Part shown: positions 23,473 through 32,867 of the stretch, piece after piece | Layout: each line of letters opens with the position of its first letter | Position numbering within the stretch: position 1 is the first letter of the stretch | Assembly (NCBI GenBank): GCA_028823485.1 | Contig: JAPKBG010000005.1 | Span: 1-64,000 of the forward strand | Reading direction: 5' to 3' | Source: Methylophilaceae bacterium | GTDB lineage: Bacteria > Pseudomonadota > Gammaproteobacteria > Burkholderiales > Methylophilaceae | DNA: 64,000 nt | Program-made: the position numbers and the translations under genes | Notes under the pieces: model-generated | Seen by the model: only the letters and a program-made list of their open reading frames with translations | Databases searched by the model: none | Told to the model about the DNA's origin: nothing

Positions 23473-24081
23473 ATGAAAAAACCAAATATTACCGCAGTCA
23501 AAGCGGTTATCTGGCTGTTAGCCTCCATTCCAATCGCACGTTTGTTTTGGTTGGGCTTTAATAATGACTTAGGTGCTAACCCTATTGAGTTTGTAGAACA
23601 CTCTACGGGACTTTGGGCACTTATTTTTCTATTATTGAGCCTAACGATGACGCCAACCCGATTGCTGACTGGTCAAGTATGGCATATTCAAGTGAGAAGG
23701 CTAATCGGGTTGTGGATGTTTTTCTACGCAACCTTGCATGTGGTGACGTATGTGTGGTTGGATTTCAACTTTTTATTTGATGTCATGATTGATGACGTGC
23801 TTGAGCACCCTCGAATCCTAGTTGGCTTTGCCGCTTTTCTATTAACCATTCCATTAGCAGCTACATCGAATCAATATATGATGAAAAAGCTAAAATCCAA
23901 ATGGAAAGCCCTACATAAAACGGTATATCTGGTTGCTATCTTAGCGGTCGTACACTTTTTGTTACTGGTCAAAAAAGACCTGACAGAGCCGCTTTATTAT
24001 ACCGCCGTGCTACTCATCTTGTTTGGCATACGCATTTATTACAAACATAAAAAGAAACCTGTAATGAATACAGCGCAATAA
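23473..24081 (+). CDS. msrQ: MsrQ heme-binding membrane subunit
   Basis: Ferric reductase-like TM protein with TGLWALIFLLLSLTMTPTRLLTG and LIGLWMFFYATLHVVTYVWLD. Confidence 0.92.
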   Translation: MKKPNITAVKAVIWLLASIPIARLFWLGFNNDLGANPIEFVEHSTGLWALIFLLLSLTMTPTRLLTGQVWHIQVRRLIGLWMFFYATLHVVTYVWLDFNFLFDVMIDDVLEHPRILVGFAAFLLTIPLAATSNQYMMKKLKSKWKALHKTVYLVAILAVVHFLLLVKKDLTEPLYYTAVLLILFGIRIYYKHKKKPVMNTAQ

Positions 24082-24145
24082 CGAATAAAGATAACTGTTA
24101 GATAAAAACCATAGACAAGAAATCAAGATTTTCGGGAGCAATACA

Positions 24146-24655
24146 ATGAAATGCACAACAGTTTATAAGGGCTATGAATGGGTTGCCTCACTACTAGAGT
24201 CTATTGGGACATGGTTTCCACAGCTTGTATTAAGGTTAATTTTAGCTTGGGAGTTTGGTGAAGCGGGCATTGCAAAGTATACGGGTGAAAACTGGTTTGC
24301 CAATATTACCTTTCCATTTCCATTCAACCTAGTCTCGCCAGAATTTAGTTGGGCGTTGACGACATTCTTTGAGATATTCGGCGCTGGAGCATTGGTCATC
24401 GGCTTTGCAACGCACTTCTTCTCAGTTTCGTTGCTTGTGTTAACCATTGTTGCGATTGCTGCAGTACATTGGCCGGAAAGCTGGAGCACACTAAGCGAGT
24501 TGTGGCAGGGTTATGCTATTTCTGAAAAAGGGTTTGGTAACTACAAGCTACCACTGTTATTGCTCATCATGTTGCTACCTTTGGTGTTTAATGGCGCAGG
24601 TCGTTTGAGTGTTGATCACTGGATAAGTAAGTTCTGTAAAGCGAAACATGCATAG
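24146..24655 (+). CDS. DoxX-family-like membrane protein
   Basis: Four predicted TM helices; LVLRLILAWEFGEAGIAKY and FEIFGAGALVIGFATHF. Confidence 0.7.
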   Translation: MKCTTVYKGYEWVASLLESIGTWFPQLVLRLILAWEFGEAGIAKYTGENWFANITFPFPFNLVSPEFSWALTTFFEIFGAGALVIGFATHFFSVSLLVLTIVAIAAVHWPESWSTLSELWQGYAISEKGFGNYKLPLLLLIMLLPLVFNGAGRLSVDHWISKFCKAKHA

Positions 24656-24674
24656 CGAGCCAGTCCAATAGCGA

Positions 24675-24706
24675 TAAAAAAAGCCCAGTCATCACTGGGC
24701 TTTTTT
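24675..24706. terminator. Bidirectional rho-independent terminator
   Basis: AAAAAAGCCCAGT-CATC-ACTGGGCTTTTTT. Confidence 0.9.
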
Positions 24707-24723
24707 AATATTAATACAACGTG

Positions 24724-25794
24724 TTAAAACGCATACTGATATCCAGCTGTTAACGTCCAGTCAGTTTCTAACTGGGGGCCATCTAAATGTTGATACACAG
24801 GAGCACCAACTTCTAAAGCAAACCGATGTCCTGCTTGGGTTGCCCAGTTAACTCCTGCATATAGATCTAGACGCTCTTTACTGTAGTTATCAGGGTCTGT
24901 CGTTTGTACTGGCGCCATCATTTTTGGGTCTGCACCACCAATATTATCAACATCCAAATACGCTAAACGTACTGACGTACTTAAATCATGACGCCAAGCA
25001 TAGCTTATCCAAGCATTCAACTTATGCTCATCACCAAGCGTATAGTCTTTACTATTTTCACCGGTTCTAATGGTGGCCATGTATTGTGCGCCATGATTCC
25101 ACTTGCCTTGGTAGTGCTGATAAGTGATACCCGGGAGCACATCATAGGTGCCAGAACCCATTTGCATGCCGTATGGTAGACGCAATTCAGGTCGCATACC
25201 CATTGGGGTTAGTACACGGTCTTTTTTGCTAATAGATCCTGTTGGCAAGCTGAGGCCAAGGTTGACGTGTACTTTATGGTTTCCATCATTATATAGGCTG
25301 TATAAGCCAGATACTTTCGTATCGCCAAAGCCTTCTGATTTTGTCGTGAAGTTACCTAAACGATTTACCCCCATCATCCCTTGAAAAGTAACGTGATCCA
25401 TTTCCTTTTTTAGGTAGTTAACCATTACCATCACGGTGAGCTTATCTGTTGGCGCGTACATACCGCCAAACATATGCATATCCATGGTCATTTTTGTCGG
25501 CACAACGCGCAGGGTAGTCGGTTGCATAGGCTGGCCTGCAAAATGGTTGGGGACAGTTGTGGCAATTTCATTCGCTGAAAGTGAGCTAGAGCCTGAACGA
25601 TTACCTTCCATTTCCATCGTCATGAAGCGATAAGAAAGCATCCATTCATTTGTTTTATGTGTGTGGTCACCCATCACGCCAATTGGTGCATGTGTATTGG
25701 CTTGCGGGCCTGTATGGTTGTGTCCCGCAAAGCCTAAGGGCGGAAAAAGTAGTGCGCCTAATAGCGCAGGAATAATTTGTTGCTTGACCTTCAT
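24724..25794 (-). CDS. Putative outer-membrane beta-barrel/transporter-like protein
   Basis: Signal peptide; alternating amphipathic strands; C-terminal AGYQYAF; His/Met-rich N-terminal region. Confidence 0.65.
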   Translation of the reverse strand: MKVKQQIIPALLGALLFPPLGFAGHNHTGPQANTHAPIGVMGDHTHKTNEWMLSYRFMTMEMEGNRSGSSSLSANEIATTVPNHFAGQPMQPTTLRVVPTKMTMDMHMFGGMYAPTDKLTVMVMVNYLKKEMDHVTFQGMMGVNRLGNFTTKSEGFGDTKVSGLYSLYNDGNHKVHVNLGLSLPTGSISKKDRVLTPMGMRPELRLPYGMQMGSGTYDVLPGITYQHYQGKWNHGAQYMATIRTGENSKDYTLGDEHKLNAWISYAWRHDLSTSVRLAYLDVDNIGGADPKMMAPVQTTDPDNYSKERLDLYAGVNWATQAGHRFALEVGAPVYQHLDGPQLETDWTLTAGYQYAF

Positions 25795-25893
25795 AGAGCC
25801 TCCGAATTTATAATATTTTTTTATCTATAGCGATTTGTTTAAATCGAGCTGATTTAAATCGAATTTATCGCTGATAGCTGGTATTAAAGTGAA

Positions 25894-26277
25894 TTAGGCG
25901 TACGTTGGAGGTGCTCTTATGGATTGGAGGCCAATAGCATCATTGGAGAATGATGCTATATGAGTGGTAAAAAAACAATTGCTTTCAGTAGGAAATACAA
26001 GTGAAGGCTGCGTAAGAATATTGGTTAGTGTGTCTTGCGCAACAGTCGAGCAAAGAGGGCACTTTTTGTTGTTCTTAATACTGGTCGCTGTTTGGTCTTT
26101 TTCTGTCAGGTTGATGGTAATTAGCACCTGATGCCCAGAGCAAAGTCTTGCAAAAAAGCTTTTTTGATCGCTAGCGGCGGCATGCGCAATCGGCACCATC
26201 ATTTTTACCATGATTGCGACAATCACAAGCAGCGTACTGAAGCTGCCTATATTTTTATTTCTAAATTTAGCTAGCAT
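25894..26277 (-). CDS. DUF2946-like small membrane/secreted protein
   Basis: TM/signal segment, CPLC motif, C-terminal RAPP motif. Confidence 0.55.
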   Translation of the reverse strand: MLAKFRNKNIGSFSTLLVIVAIMVKMMVPIAHAAASDQKSFFARLCSGHQVLITINLTEKDQTATSIKNNKKCPLCSTVAQDTLTNILTQPSLVFPTESNCFFTTHIASFSNDAIGLQSIRAPPTYA

Positions 26278-26307
26278 GGTGAAGTGGGCGGCATTTTTAA
26301 AGTAATG

Positions 26308-26715
26308 CTAAGACGCATTTTCTTCTGAGGTTAAAATCGCCGCACGTTTTTTGAGCACAATGACTAGTGTAATCGCACCAATGATGAGCATAATAAATGG
26401 CCCAAACCACAATAGTGCGGTACTGGCATTGACAGGCGGCCTAAAAGTAACAAAATCACCATAACGCTCCACTAAATAGGCAACAATCTCCTCATCTGTT
26501 TTGCCAGCCTCCATCAACTTACGAATTTCTCTACGTAAGTCTTGTGCAAGAGGGGCGTCAGAATCCGCTAGTGTACTGTTTTGACACACAAGACAACGCA
26601 ACTCAGTAGACAACTGTCTTAACCGTGCATCAATATGCGAATCCGTGACGATTTCATTAGCAAAGCTGCTTGTCGCAAAAGCCAATAACAGCACTAATGA
26701 TAGGTTGCGAATCAT
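26308..26715 (-). CDS. ccmH: Cytochrome c biogenesis protein CcmH
   Basis: LRCLVCQNSTLADSDAPLAQDLRREI. Confidence 0.95.
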   Translation of the reverse strand: MIRNLSLVLLLAFATSSFANEIVTDSHIDARLRQLSTELRCLVCQNSTLADSDAPLAQDLRREIRKLMEAGKTDEEIVAYLVERYGDFVTFRPPVNASTALLWFGPFIMLIIGAITLVIVLKKRAAILTSEENAS

Positions 26716-27236
26716 ACTGCAAGCTCCTTCAATAAAGGCAATATCGTATCGCGCAATGCTTCAGGTGTGATTGGCCCAATTTGCTTGTAGCGAATAATGC
26801 CTTTTTTATCAATTACATAGGTCTCTGGAACACCATAAACACCATAATCAATACCAATTGTACCATCTGCATCATTTGCCGTAGTAATATAAGGGTCTCC
26901 CATTGATTCAAGCACTGCAAGTGCATTCGTTTCTACATCTTTATATGCAAGGCCATAAAGGGGAATGTCATGTTTACGCATTTCTACTAATAGCGGGTGT
27001 TCTTCACGGCAAGCAACACACCAAGACGCCCACATATTCAGTAACCAAACTTTCCCTTTCATCTCTTCCGTATAAAAAGTTTTACTAGAATCACCCAACA
27101 CAGGCGCTTCGAAAGTAGGTGCAGGTTTGCCAATTAAAGGTGAGGGCACTTCTCTAGGGTTTAAAAATAAGCCCTTACCAAGGAATCCAACCAATACAAC
27201 AAACAACAAAAGCGGGAGAATGAGTTTTAGTTTCAT
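26712..27236 (-). CDS. ccmG: Thiol:disulfide interchange protein CcmG/DsbE
   Basis: LLNMWASWCVACREEHPLL, GVYGVPETYVIDKKG. Confidence 0.95.
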   Translation of the reverse strand: MKLKLILPLLLFVVLVGFLGKGLFLNPREVPSPLIGKPAPTFEAPVLGDSSKTFYTEEMKGKVWLLNMWASWCVACREEHPLLVEMRKHDIPLYGLAYKDVETNALAVLESMGDPYITTANDADGTIGIDYGVYGVPETYVIDKKGIIRYKQIGPITPEALRDTILPLLKELAV

Positions 27237-29197
27237 GTGGCCGCACTTTCGTTATTAGTGACTTTCTTTTTTAAACGGTAACGTTTGTCGACCATGGTAA
27301 GTAAACCACCTAAACCCATTAGTAAGCAACCAAGCCATATCCACTGTACAAAGGGCTTGAAGTAAATGCGAATACTCCAGCCACCTTCTTCTAATTCTTC
27401 TCCAAGTGAGATATAAATATCACGCACTGGGTTAATCGAAATAGAAGCTTCAGTCATGACAGCGCCTTGCACAGGGTAATAACGTTTTTCAGGCGTTAAC
27501 AAATCAATTTCTTTACCGTCTTTTGTTACGTAAAACTGACCTTGTTTCGATTTGTAGTTAGGGCCCGTTACAGGCAGCGTGCCTTTAAAGGTGAAGTCAT
27601 AACCATTAATGACCGTTGTTTCGCCACTGTGCATGGTGATGTCATACTCTTGTTCGTAGCCTTTGACCATGGTGACGCCGATAATAAAGATGGCTAATCC
27701 AAAATGCGCTAACAACATACCGTTAAAAGCAGGACCAAACATTTTGAATTTTTTCACTACATCATTACCAGGAATTGCTTTCAAACGCGTTTTAATCGCC
27801 ACAAGCACCGAGCTAATCACCCAGAAGGCCATCAATAAACCCACAAAAATCATCGGACTTAATCGACCCATGACACTTGGCACTAATAGCGCACTAATGA
27901 TGCTAATACCTAACGCCCATTTAAGCTTGCTGGCCAAATCAGGCACAGATGCTTTTTTCCAGCTAGCAATAGGACCAATACCCATTAAAAAGATACCTGG
28001 CACCATAATCGCGACAAACACAGTATCGAAGTAAGGTGGCCCTACTGATATTTTTCCCATGCCCATTGCATCTATCAGCAACGGATATAACGTGCCCAAT
28101 AAAACAGAGGCAGTCGCTGTGAATAGCACCAGATTATTACTGAGTAAAAAGGATTCACGCGAGACTAAGTCAAACTTTTCACCTAACCCAACGGATTGCG
28201 CGCGCAAGGCGAATAATGTCAGTGCGCCACCAATAACGACGACTAAGAATAGCAAAATAAACAATCCACGGCTTGGATCCGTTGCAAACGCATGCACAGA
28301 AGTCAGTACCCCAGAACGCACTAAGAATGTGCCTAATAAACTCAGTGAAAAGGCACAAATCGAAAGTAAAACCGTCCATGCTTTAAACGCATCACGTTTT
28401 TCAGTCACGGCTAACGAGTGAATTAATGCTGTACCAATCAACCAGGGCATAAAGGATGCATTTTCAACCGCATCCCAGAACCACCAGCCGCCCCAGCCAA
28501 GCTCGTAATAAGCCCATCGGCTACCCAAAGCAATGCCTAAGGTTAAAAACACCCATGCAGCCGTTGTCCAAGGGCGTGTCCAACGTGCCCAAGTCACATC
28601 TAAACGACCATCTAAGAGTGCAGCAATCGCAAATGCAAAAGCAACAGAAAAGCCAACATAGCCCATATAAAGCAGAGGCGGGTGGAACACCATGCCTGGG
28701 TCTTGTAACAGTGGATTTAAATCACGCCCATCGAATGGCGCAGGGAAAATACGGTCAAATGGGTTGGATGTAAATAAGATAAACATTAAAAAGCCAACAG
28801 TCAATAAGCCCATGACAGCTAACAAACTACTTCTAAAGCGTAATGGAAGCTCTTTGGCAAAAAAGGTCACTGCTAATGTCCAGACCGCTAAAATCGTGAC
28901 CCAGAACAGCATTGAGCCTTCATGACCACCCCATACTGCCGCTAAACGGAAAATGAGGGGTAAGTGTGAGTTAGAGGTGACTGCAACGTAATAGACGGAG
29001 AAGTCATTCGCATAAAAAGCATACGTTAAGATTAAAAATGAAAAAATGATGAGCGCAGACTGTATGCGCGCCATTGGTGCTGCAAAAGCAAATAGCTTTT
29101 CATTGTTTTTTGACAAACCAGCTAGCGGTAAAGCGGCTTGGAGTGCAGCAACGAACAAAGCAAGGATAAGGGCGTAATGACCAATAACTGGATTCAT
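27233..29197 (-). CDS. ccmF: Heme lyase CcmF
   Basis: WGGHEGSMLFWV; WAYYELGWGGWWFWDAVENASFMPWL. Confidence 0.97.
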   Translation of the reverse strand: MNPVIGHYALILALFVAALQAALPLAGLSKNNEKLFAFAAPMARIQSALIIFSFLILTYAFYANDFSVYYVAVTSNSHLPLIFRLAAVWGGHEGSMLFWVTILAVWTLAVTFFAKELPLRFRSSLLAVMGLLTVGFLMFILFTSNPFDRIFPAPFDGRDLNPLLQDPGMVFHPPLLYMGYVGFSVAFAFAIAALLDGRLDVTWARWTRPWTTAAWVFLTLGIALGSRWAYYELGWGGWWFWDAVENASFMPWLIGTALIHSLAVTEKRDAFKAWTVLLSICAFSLSLLGTFLVRSGVLTSVHAFATDPSRGLFILLFLVVVIGGALTLFALRAQSVGLGEKFDLVSRESFLLSNNLVLFTATASVLLGTLYPLLIDAMGMGKISVGPPYFDTVFVAIMVPGIFLMGIGPIASWKKASVPDLASKLKWALGISIISALLVPSVMGRLSPMIFVGLLMAFWVISSVLVAIKTRLKAIPGNDVVKKFKMFGPAFNGMLLAHFGLAIFIIGVTMVKGYEQEYDITMHSGETTVINGYDFTFKGTLPVTGPNYKSKQGQFYVTKDGKEIDLLTPEKRYYPVQGAVMTEASISINPVRDIYISLGEELEEGGWSIRIYFKPFVQWIWLGCLLMGLGGLLTMVDKRYRLKKKVTNNESAAT

Positions 29198-29640
29198 TTC
29201 ACTTCTCCTTTCATTGTTTGGTTCAACTTAGCTTTCTCTAAAGCTTCAGCGGCCTCAGGCGGCATGTAATTTTCATCATGTTTTGCTAATACTTGATCCG
29301 CAACAAATACGCCATCAGCTCCTTGTGCACCTTGCGCCACAATGCCTTTACCTTCTTTAAATAAGTCTGGCAAGATGCCGGTATACACCACACCCATGGT
29401 GTTCGCAGTATCGGTGACTTTAAAAGCGACTTTTGTACCATCTCGCTTAACGCTACCGGCTTCAACTAAACCACCAACGCGGAAATTACCCTTGCTAGGT
29501 GATTTGCCCTGTATAACTTCAGTAGGCGAGAAAAAGAACACTAAATTACTTTGGAATGATTGCAGCAGCAATGTCGCTGCGATAGCGAGTAAAGCGATAC
29601 CTGCCACAATAATGGCAATGCGTTTATGACGTGATTTCAT
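29194..29640 (-). CDS. ccmE: Heme chaperone CcmE
   Basis: VLAKHDENYMPPE heme-binding motif. Confidence 0.95.
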   Translation of the reverse strand: MKSRHKRIAIIVAGIALLAIAATLLLQSFQSNLVFFFSPTEVIQGKSPSKGNFRVGGLVEAGSVKRDGTKVAFKVTDTANTMGVVYTGILPDLFKEGKGIVAQGAQGADGVFVADQVLAKHDENYMPPEAAEALEKAKLNQTMKGEVK

Positions 29641-29808
29641 TTACAACAAATCCTTTATTTTTTCATTACTGAGTTTATTATTTAGCCTTCTTGAGCGTAA
29701 GAGGATTAGCTCTACCGCCATGCTTACAAAGGTGATGCCAAAAGACGCCCAAACATAGAGGCCATAACCGCCCATATGCAAAAAGTCATTAACACTTTCC
29801 CAATACAT
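29641..29808 (-). CDS. ccmD: Heme exporter subunit CcmD (55 aa)
   Basis: MYWESVNDFLHMGGYGLYVWASFGITFVSMAVELILLRSRRLNNKLSNEKIKDLL*; between ccmC and ccmE; missed by the ORF track. Confidence 0.9.
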   Translation of the reverse strand: MYWESVNDFLHMGGYGLYVWASFGITFVSMAVELILLRSRRLNNKLSNEKIKDLL

Positions 29809-29809
29809 A

Positions 29810-30532
29810 TTATTCCTTAACCTCGTTAATCCAAGCAGTATTACGCGCTCTATCTTCGATTTCTCTGCGTACGCGCGCGAAAATCACAGCAGCACTATAA
29901 AACCAAAAACCAATCGCCATTACTAACATAGCTTGCAGCATAATGGCCGCCATACTAGATCCACTAGTGTTAATTGATGAGCCTTGATGCAAGGTATTCC
30001 ACCATTTAACTGAGAAATAGATAATCGGCACATTAATGACGCCGACAATAGCTAAGACAGCGCTAGCGCGGTCTGAGCGCCTAGTATCATCAATCGCTGC
30101 CTGCAAAGACATATAACCTATGTACAAAAATAATAGAATAAGTTCAGAAGTGAGCCGCGCATCCCATACCCACCAAGCGCCCCAAGTTGGCTTTCCCCAA
30201 AAAGCGCCCGTAATCAATGCAACAAAAGTAAACATCGCACCCGTTGGCGCGATGCTTTTGGCCAGCATATAAGAAAGTTTGGCGTTGAATGTTAACCCCA
30301 AAATGGCATAGCCTGCCATGACGATATATAAGAACATTGAAAACCAAGCTGCGGGGACATGGATATAAATAATGCGATAAGAGTCACCCTGCTGAAAGTC
30401 CGTTGGTGCGACGAGCAGGCCAATGTATAAGCCGACAATGATGAATATTGCCGCGCCAACTGCAAACCAAGGAATCAGTTTTCCCGCTAGTGGGAAAAAG
30501 GGTTGTGGTGATGCGTACTTAAATAAATTCAT
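29810..30532 (-). CDS. ccmC: Heme exporter CcmC
   Basis: IHVPAAWFSMFLY; WGAWWVWDARLTSELILLFLYIGY. Start at MNLFKY preferred. Confidence 0.95.
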   Translation of the reverse strand: MNLFKYASPQPFFPLAGKLIPWFAVGAAIFIIVGLYIGLLVAPTDFQQGDSYRIIYIHVPAAWFSMFLYIVMAGYAILGLTFNAKLSYMLAKSIAPTGAMFTFVALITGAFWGKPTWGAWWVWDARLTSELILLFLYIGYMSLQAAIDDTRRSDRASAVLAIVGVINVPIIYFSVKWWNTLHQGSSINTSGSSMAAIMLQAMLVMAIGFWFYSAAVIFARVRREIEDRARNTAWINEVKE

Positions 30533-30601
30533 TCGGTAATAACGTTTCCAAAACAATCAAGATGACCATTTTTCAATAAAATATAGCCTTATTAAATGAC
30601 A

Positions 30602-31309
30602 CTATTCAACAGCAATTTTTAACGCATAACTGGCCGTTAAAGGTGCGAAAACAAGCGCCAAAGCTAATACTGCGCCTAACAATGATAGTCCGCCACTCGC
30701 GCTCATGCCAGTAGACACGGCGTTAACAGCGCCCGCGCCAAACACCAGCACGGGGATATAAAGCGGTAATACGAGCAGTGCAATCAATACGCCGCCAGCA
30801 CGTAAACCCAAGGTTAACGCTGCGCCAATACCACCGATTAAGCTTAACGTTGGCGTTCCTAATAGTAAGGAGAGGGCAAGCATTTGCAACTCATCCATAC
30901 TGAGATTGAACTGCAGGCCAATCAACGGTGCAATCAATACCAATGGTAAGCCAGATAATACCCAGTGCGCTAACATTTTCATTAGCGCAGCTAACAATGT
31001 TGGCTGTTTCGATATTATAAGCTGTTCTAAGGTGCCATCAACATGATCTGTCGCAAACATGCGCGGCAAAGACAGCATGCAAGAAAGCAGGGCAGCGACC
31101 CATAAAACACTAGGGGCAATCGCATGCAGAAGCTTAGGATCTGCGCCTAAGCCTAGTGGAAACAAACTAGCCGCGATAATGAAGAAGAAGAACACGCTCA
31201 TCACATCGGAACGACGGCGCAATGCTACGGCAATATCGCGCTTAAAAATACGAAACATCATGGAAATGGTGCCGATTGAATGGTTATTTATTTGTTGACG
31301 ATTACTCAT
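30602..31309 (-). CDS. ccmB: Heme exporter CcmB
   Basis: Position in the cluster and TM topology; true start may be the internal MFRIFKRD. Confidence 0.93.
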   Translation of the reverse strand: MSNRQQINNHSIGTISMMFRIFKRDIAVALRRRSDVMSVFFFFIIAASLFPLGLGADPKLLHAIAPSVLWVAALLSCMLSLPRMFATDHVDGTLEQLIISKQPTLLAALMKMLAHWVLSGLPLVLIAPLIGLQFNLSMDELQMLALSLLLGTPTLSLIGGIGAALTLGLRAGGVLIALLVLPLYIPVLVFGAGAVNAVSTGMSASGGLSLLGAVLALALVFAPLTASYALKIAVE

Positions 31310-31962
31310 GCATCGCCTAACTCTAAATTCTGCATAAATTTGACATCAAAACTCGGCTTTTGATGAGATGTAAAGACAACTATTCCACCAATTTTTACAT
31401 ATTTTTCAATATGTTGCTCCAGCTTCTTAATCATGTTTATATCAAGTGCGGTAAATGGCTCATCTAGTATCCACAATGGCGTTAACTTGGGGTTATCTTG
31501 CAACCAAAGTTGCGCTAAGGCGACGCGTCTTCTTTGCCCCTGCGATAACACTCTTGTCGGTAAATCAGCACAGCGTGCAACGCCCAAGCTATCAAGCGCA
31601 GCAATGACTTGTAATCGATTAACAGTATTACCTGACATTGCAAGTAAGAATTGAATGTTTTCTACAGCGCTTAAATCATCTTTAATGCCCGCTAGATGAC
31701 CAATATAAAGCACTTGTCCGAAATAATCCTCAGCAAGTGTTTTGATATGTTGCTTATTCCACAACACGTCCCCAACCGCTGGCATCGATAAGCCACACAA
31801 CGTACGCAATAACGTAGTTTTTCCACTGCCATTTTCACCTTGGACGAAAAATATTTTCCCGCTATTAAGCTCAAATGAAAGGTTTTTAAACAAGATTCGC
31901 TCACCACGGATGCAAGCTAAATTGCTTACGCACAGGCGATTGTTTAATGCCGTTGATACCAT
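31306..31962 (-). CDS. ccmA: Heme exporter ATP-binding protein CcmA
   Basis: Walker A GENGSGKTTLLRTLCGL, signature LSQGQRRRVALAQLWL. Confidence 0.95.
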   Translation of the reverse strand: MVSTALNNRLCVSNLACIRGERILFKNLSFELNSGKIFFVQGENGSGKTTLLRTLCGLSMPAVGDVLWNKQHIKTLAEDYFGQVLYIGHLAGIKDDLSAVENIQFLLAMSGNTVNRLQVIAALDSLGVARCADLPTRVLSQGQRRRVALAQLWLQDNPKLTPLWILDEPFTALDINMIKKLEQHIEKYVKIGGIVVFTSHQKPSFDVKFMQNLELGDA

Positions 31963-32080
31963 GCTGACCTTGTTCTATGAATAATGCGTTATTTTAAACG
32001 ATTTTCAACCGTTTTTAGACGTTTGATGCCCATGCAAATAACCTGAAAGGGCATCAGAATCCACATTCGTGATCAAAAGC

Positions 32081-32431
32081 TTAGTTTTCGTGCCAACCTT
32101 TAACCAGATTACTCAAGATAAACAAGCCTAAAACCGTACCAACAGGAAAGGCCGCCAACGCAAGAATAGCAAGAAATCCACCTAAGTATCGTGCCCACTG
32201 TTGGTGAAATTTAAGTCCTCTAGCCGTTACGAGTAAGGCAGTAATAAATCCGACAAAGATGCCGATTATTGGCCAAAAATAAGTATCTGGATGCTCAAGC
32301 TCTGCACCCAGCATATCAACTACGAGTACAGACAACATTATGGTCACGACAATAAAGATAAGCACCCATGAAAAGATGGCCAATAAATGTCCCGCATTCT
32401 GTGTATTCGTTTTAACCTTACTGTCTGTCAT
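32081..32431 (-). CDS. Hypothetical membrane protein
   Basis: Three hydrophobic segments; no recognised family. Confidence 0.55.
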   Translation of the reverse strand: MTDSKVKTNTQNAGHLLAIFSWVLIFIVVTIMLSVLVVDMLGAELEHPDTYFWPIIGIFVGFITALLVTARGLKFHQQWARYLGGFLAILALAAFPVGTVLGLFILSNLVKGWHEN

Positions 32432-32708
32432 TTCTGCCCTGTTATTTGTGCTGTTAAATTGAGGTTATATTGTAATAGATAATGTAGTAGTGAGAGAGTT
32501 CAATTCACATCCACTTAATCACTCGCATCATTTATTTAACATAATATACATTATACGAAGTAATGCAATTTCATAGGTCTCGTGTTATTAAGTTTTTTAA
32601 ATCACCTCCTATGCATAACATGGGTATTAGACCACCCCTTTCTCGCATACAACATAAATACGCTAAACAATTCAATAAAAGAATAGAATAGGCGACAATG
32701 GAATCAAT

Positions 32709-32852
32709 ATGTTTGTCGAGTTTTGGATAGAAGGTATTGATAATGGCAAGAATCGAGTAGGCGGCGATTTGTATTTGATAATCTTAGAAACATTACAAGC
32801 GAATCATATCGAAATTCCATCACCACAACGTGATGTACACATCAAACAATAA
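32709..32852 (+). pseudogene. C-terminal remnant of an MscS-like mechanosensitive channel
   Basis: MFVEFWIEGIDNGKNRVGGDLYLIILETLQANHIEIPSPQRDVHIKQ* matches the conserved MscS-like C-terminus pattern. Confidence 0.75.
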
Positions 32853-32867
32853 ATATAAAGGTAATAT

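Noticed and set aside
28456-28773. 105-aa plus-strand ORF opposite ccmF
   Set aside because: Shadow of a highly conserved CcmF region including the WWFWD motif.
32024-32056. TGATGCCC...GGGCATCA inverted repeat between ccmA and the 32081 gene
   Set aside because: 8-bp arms with a 17-nt spacer and no T-tract; could be chance or a weak operator, not enough to call.
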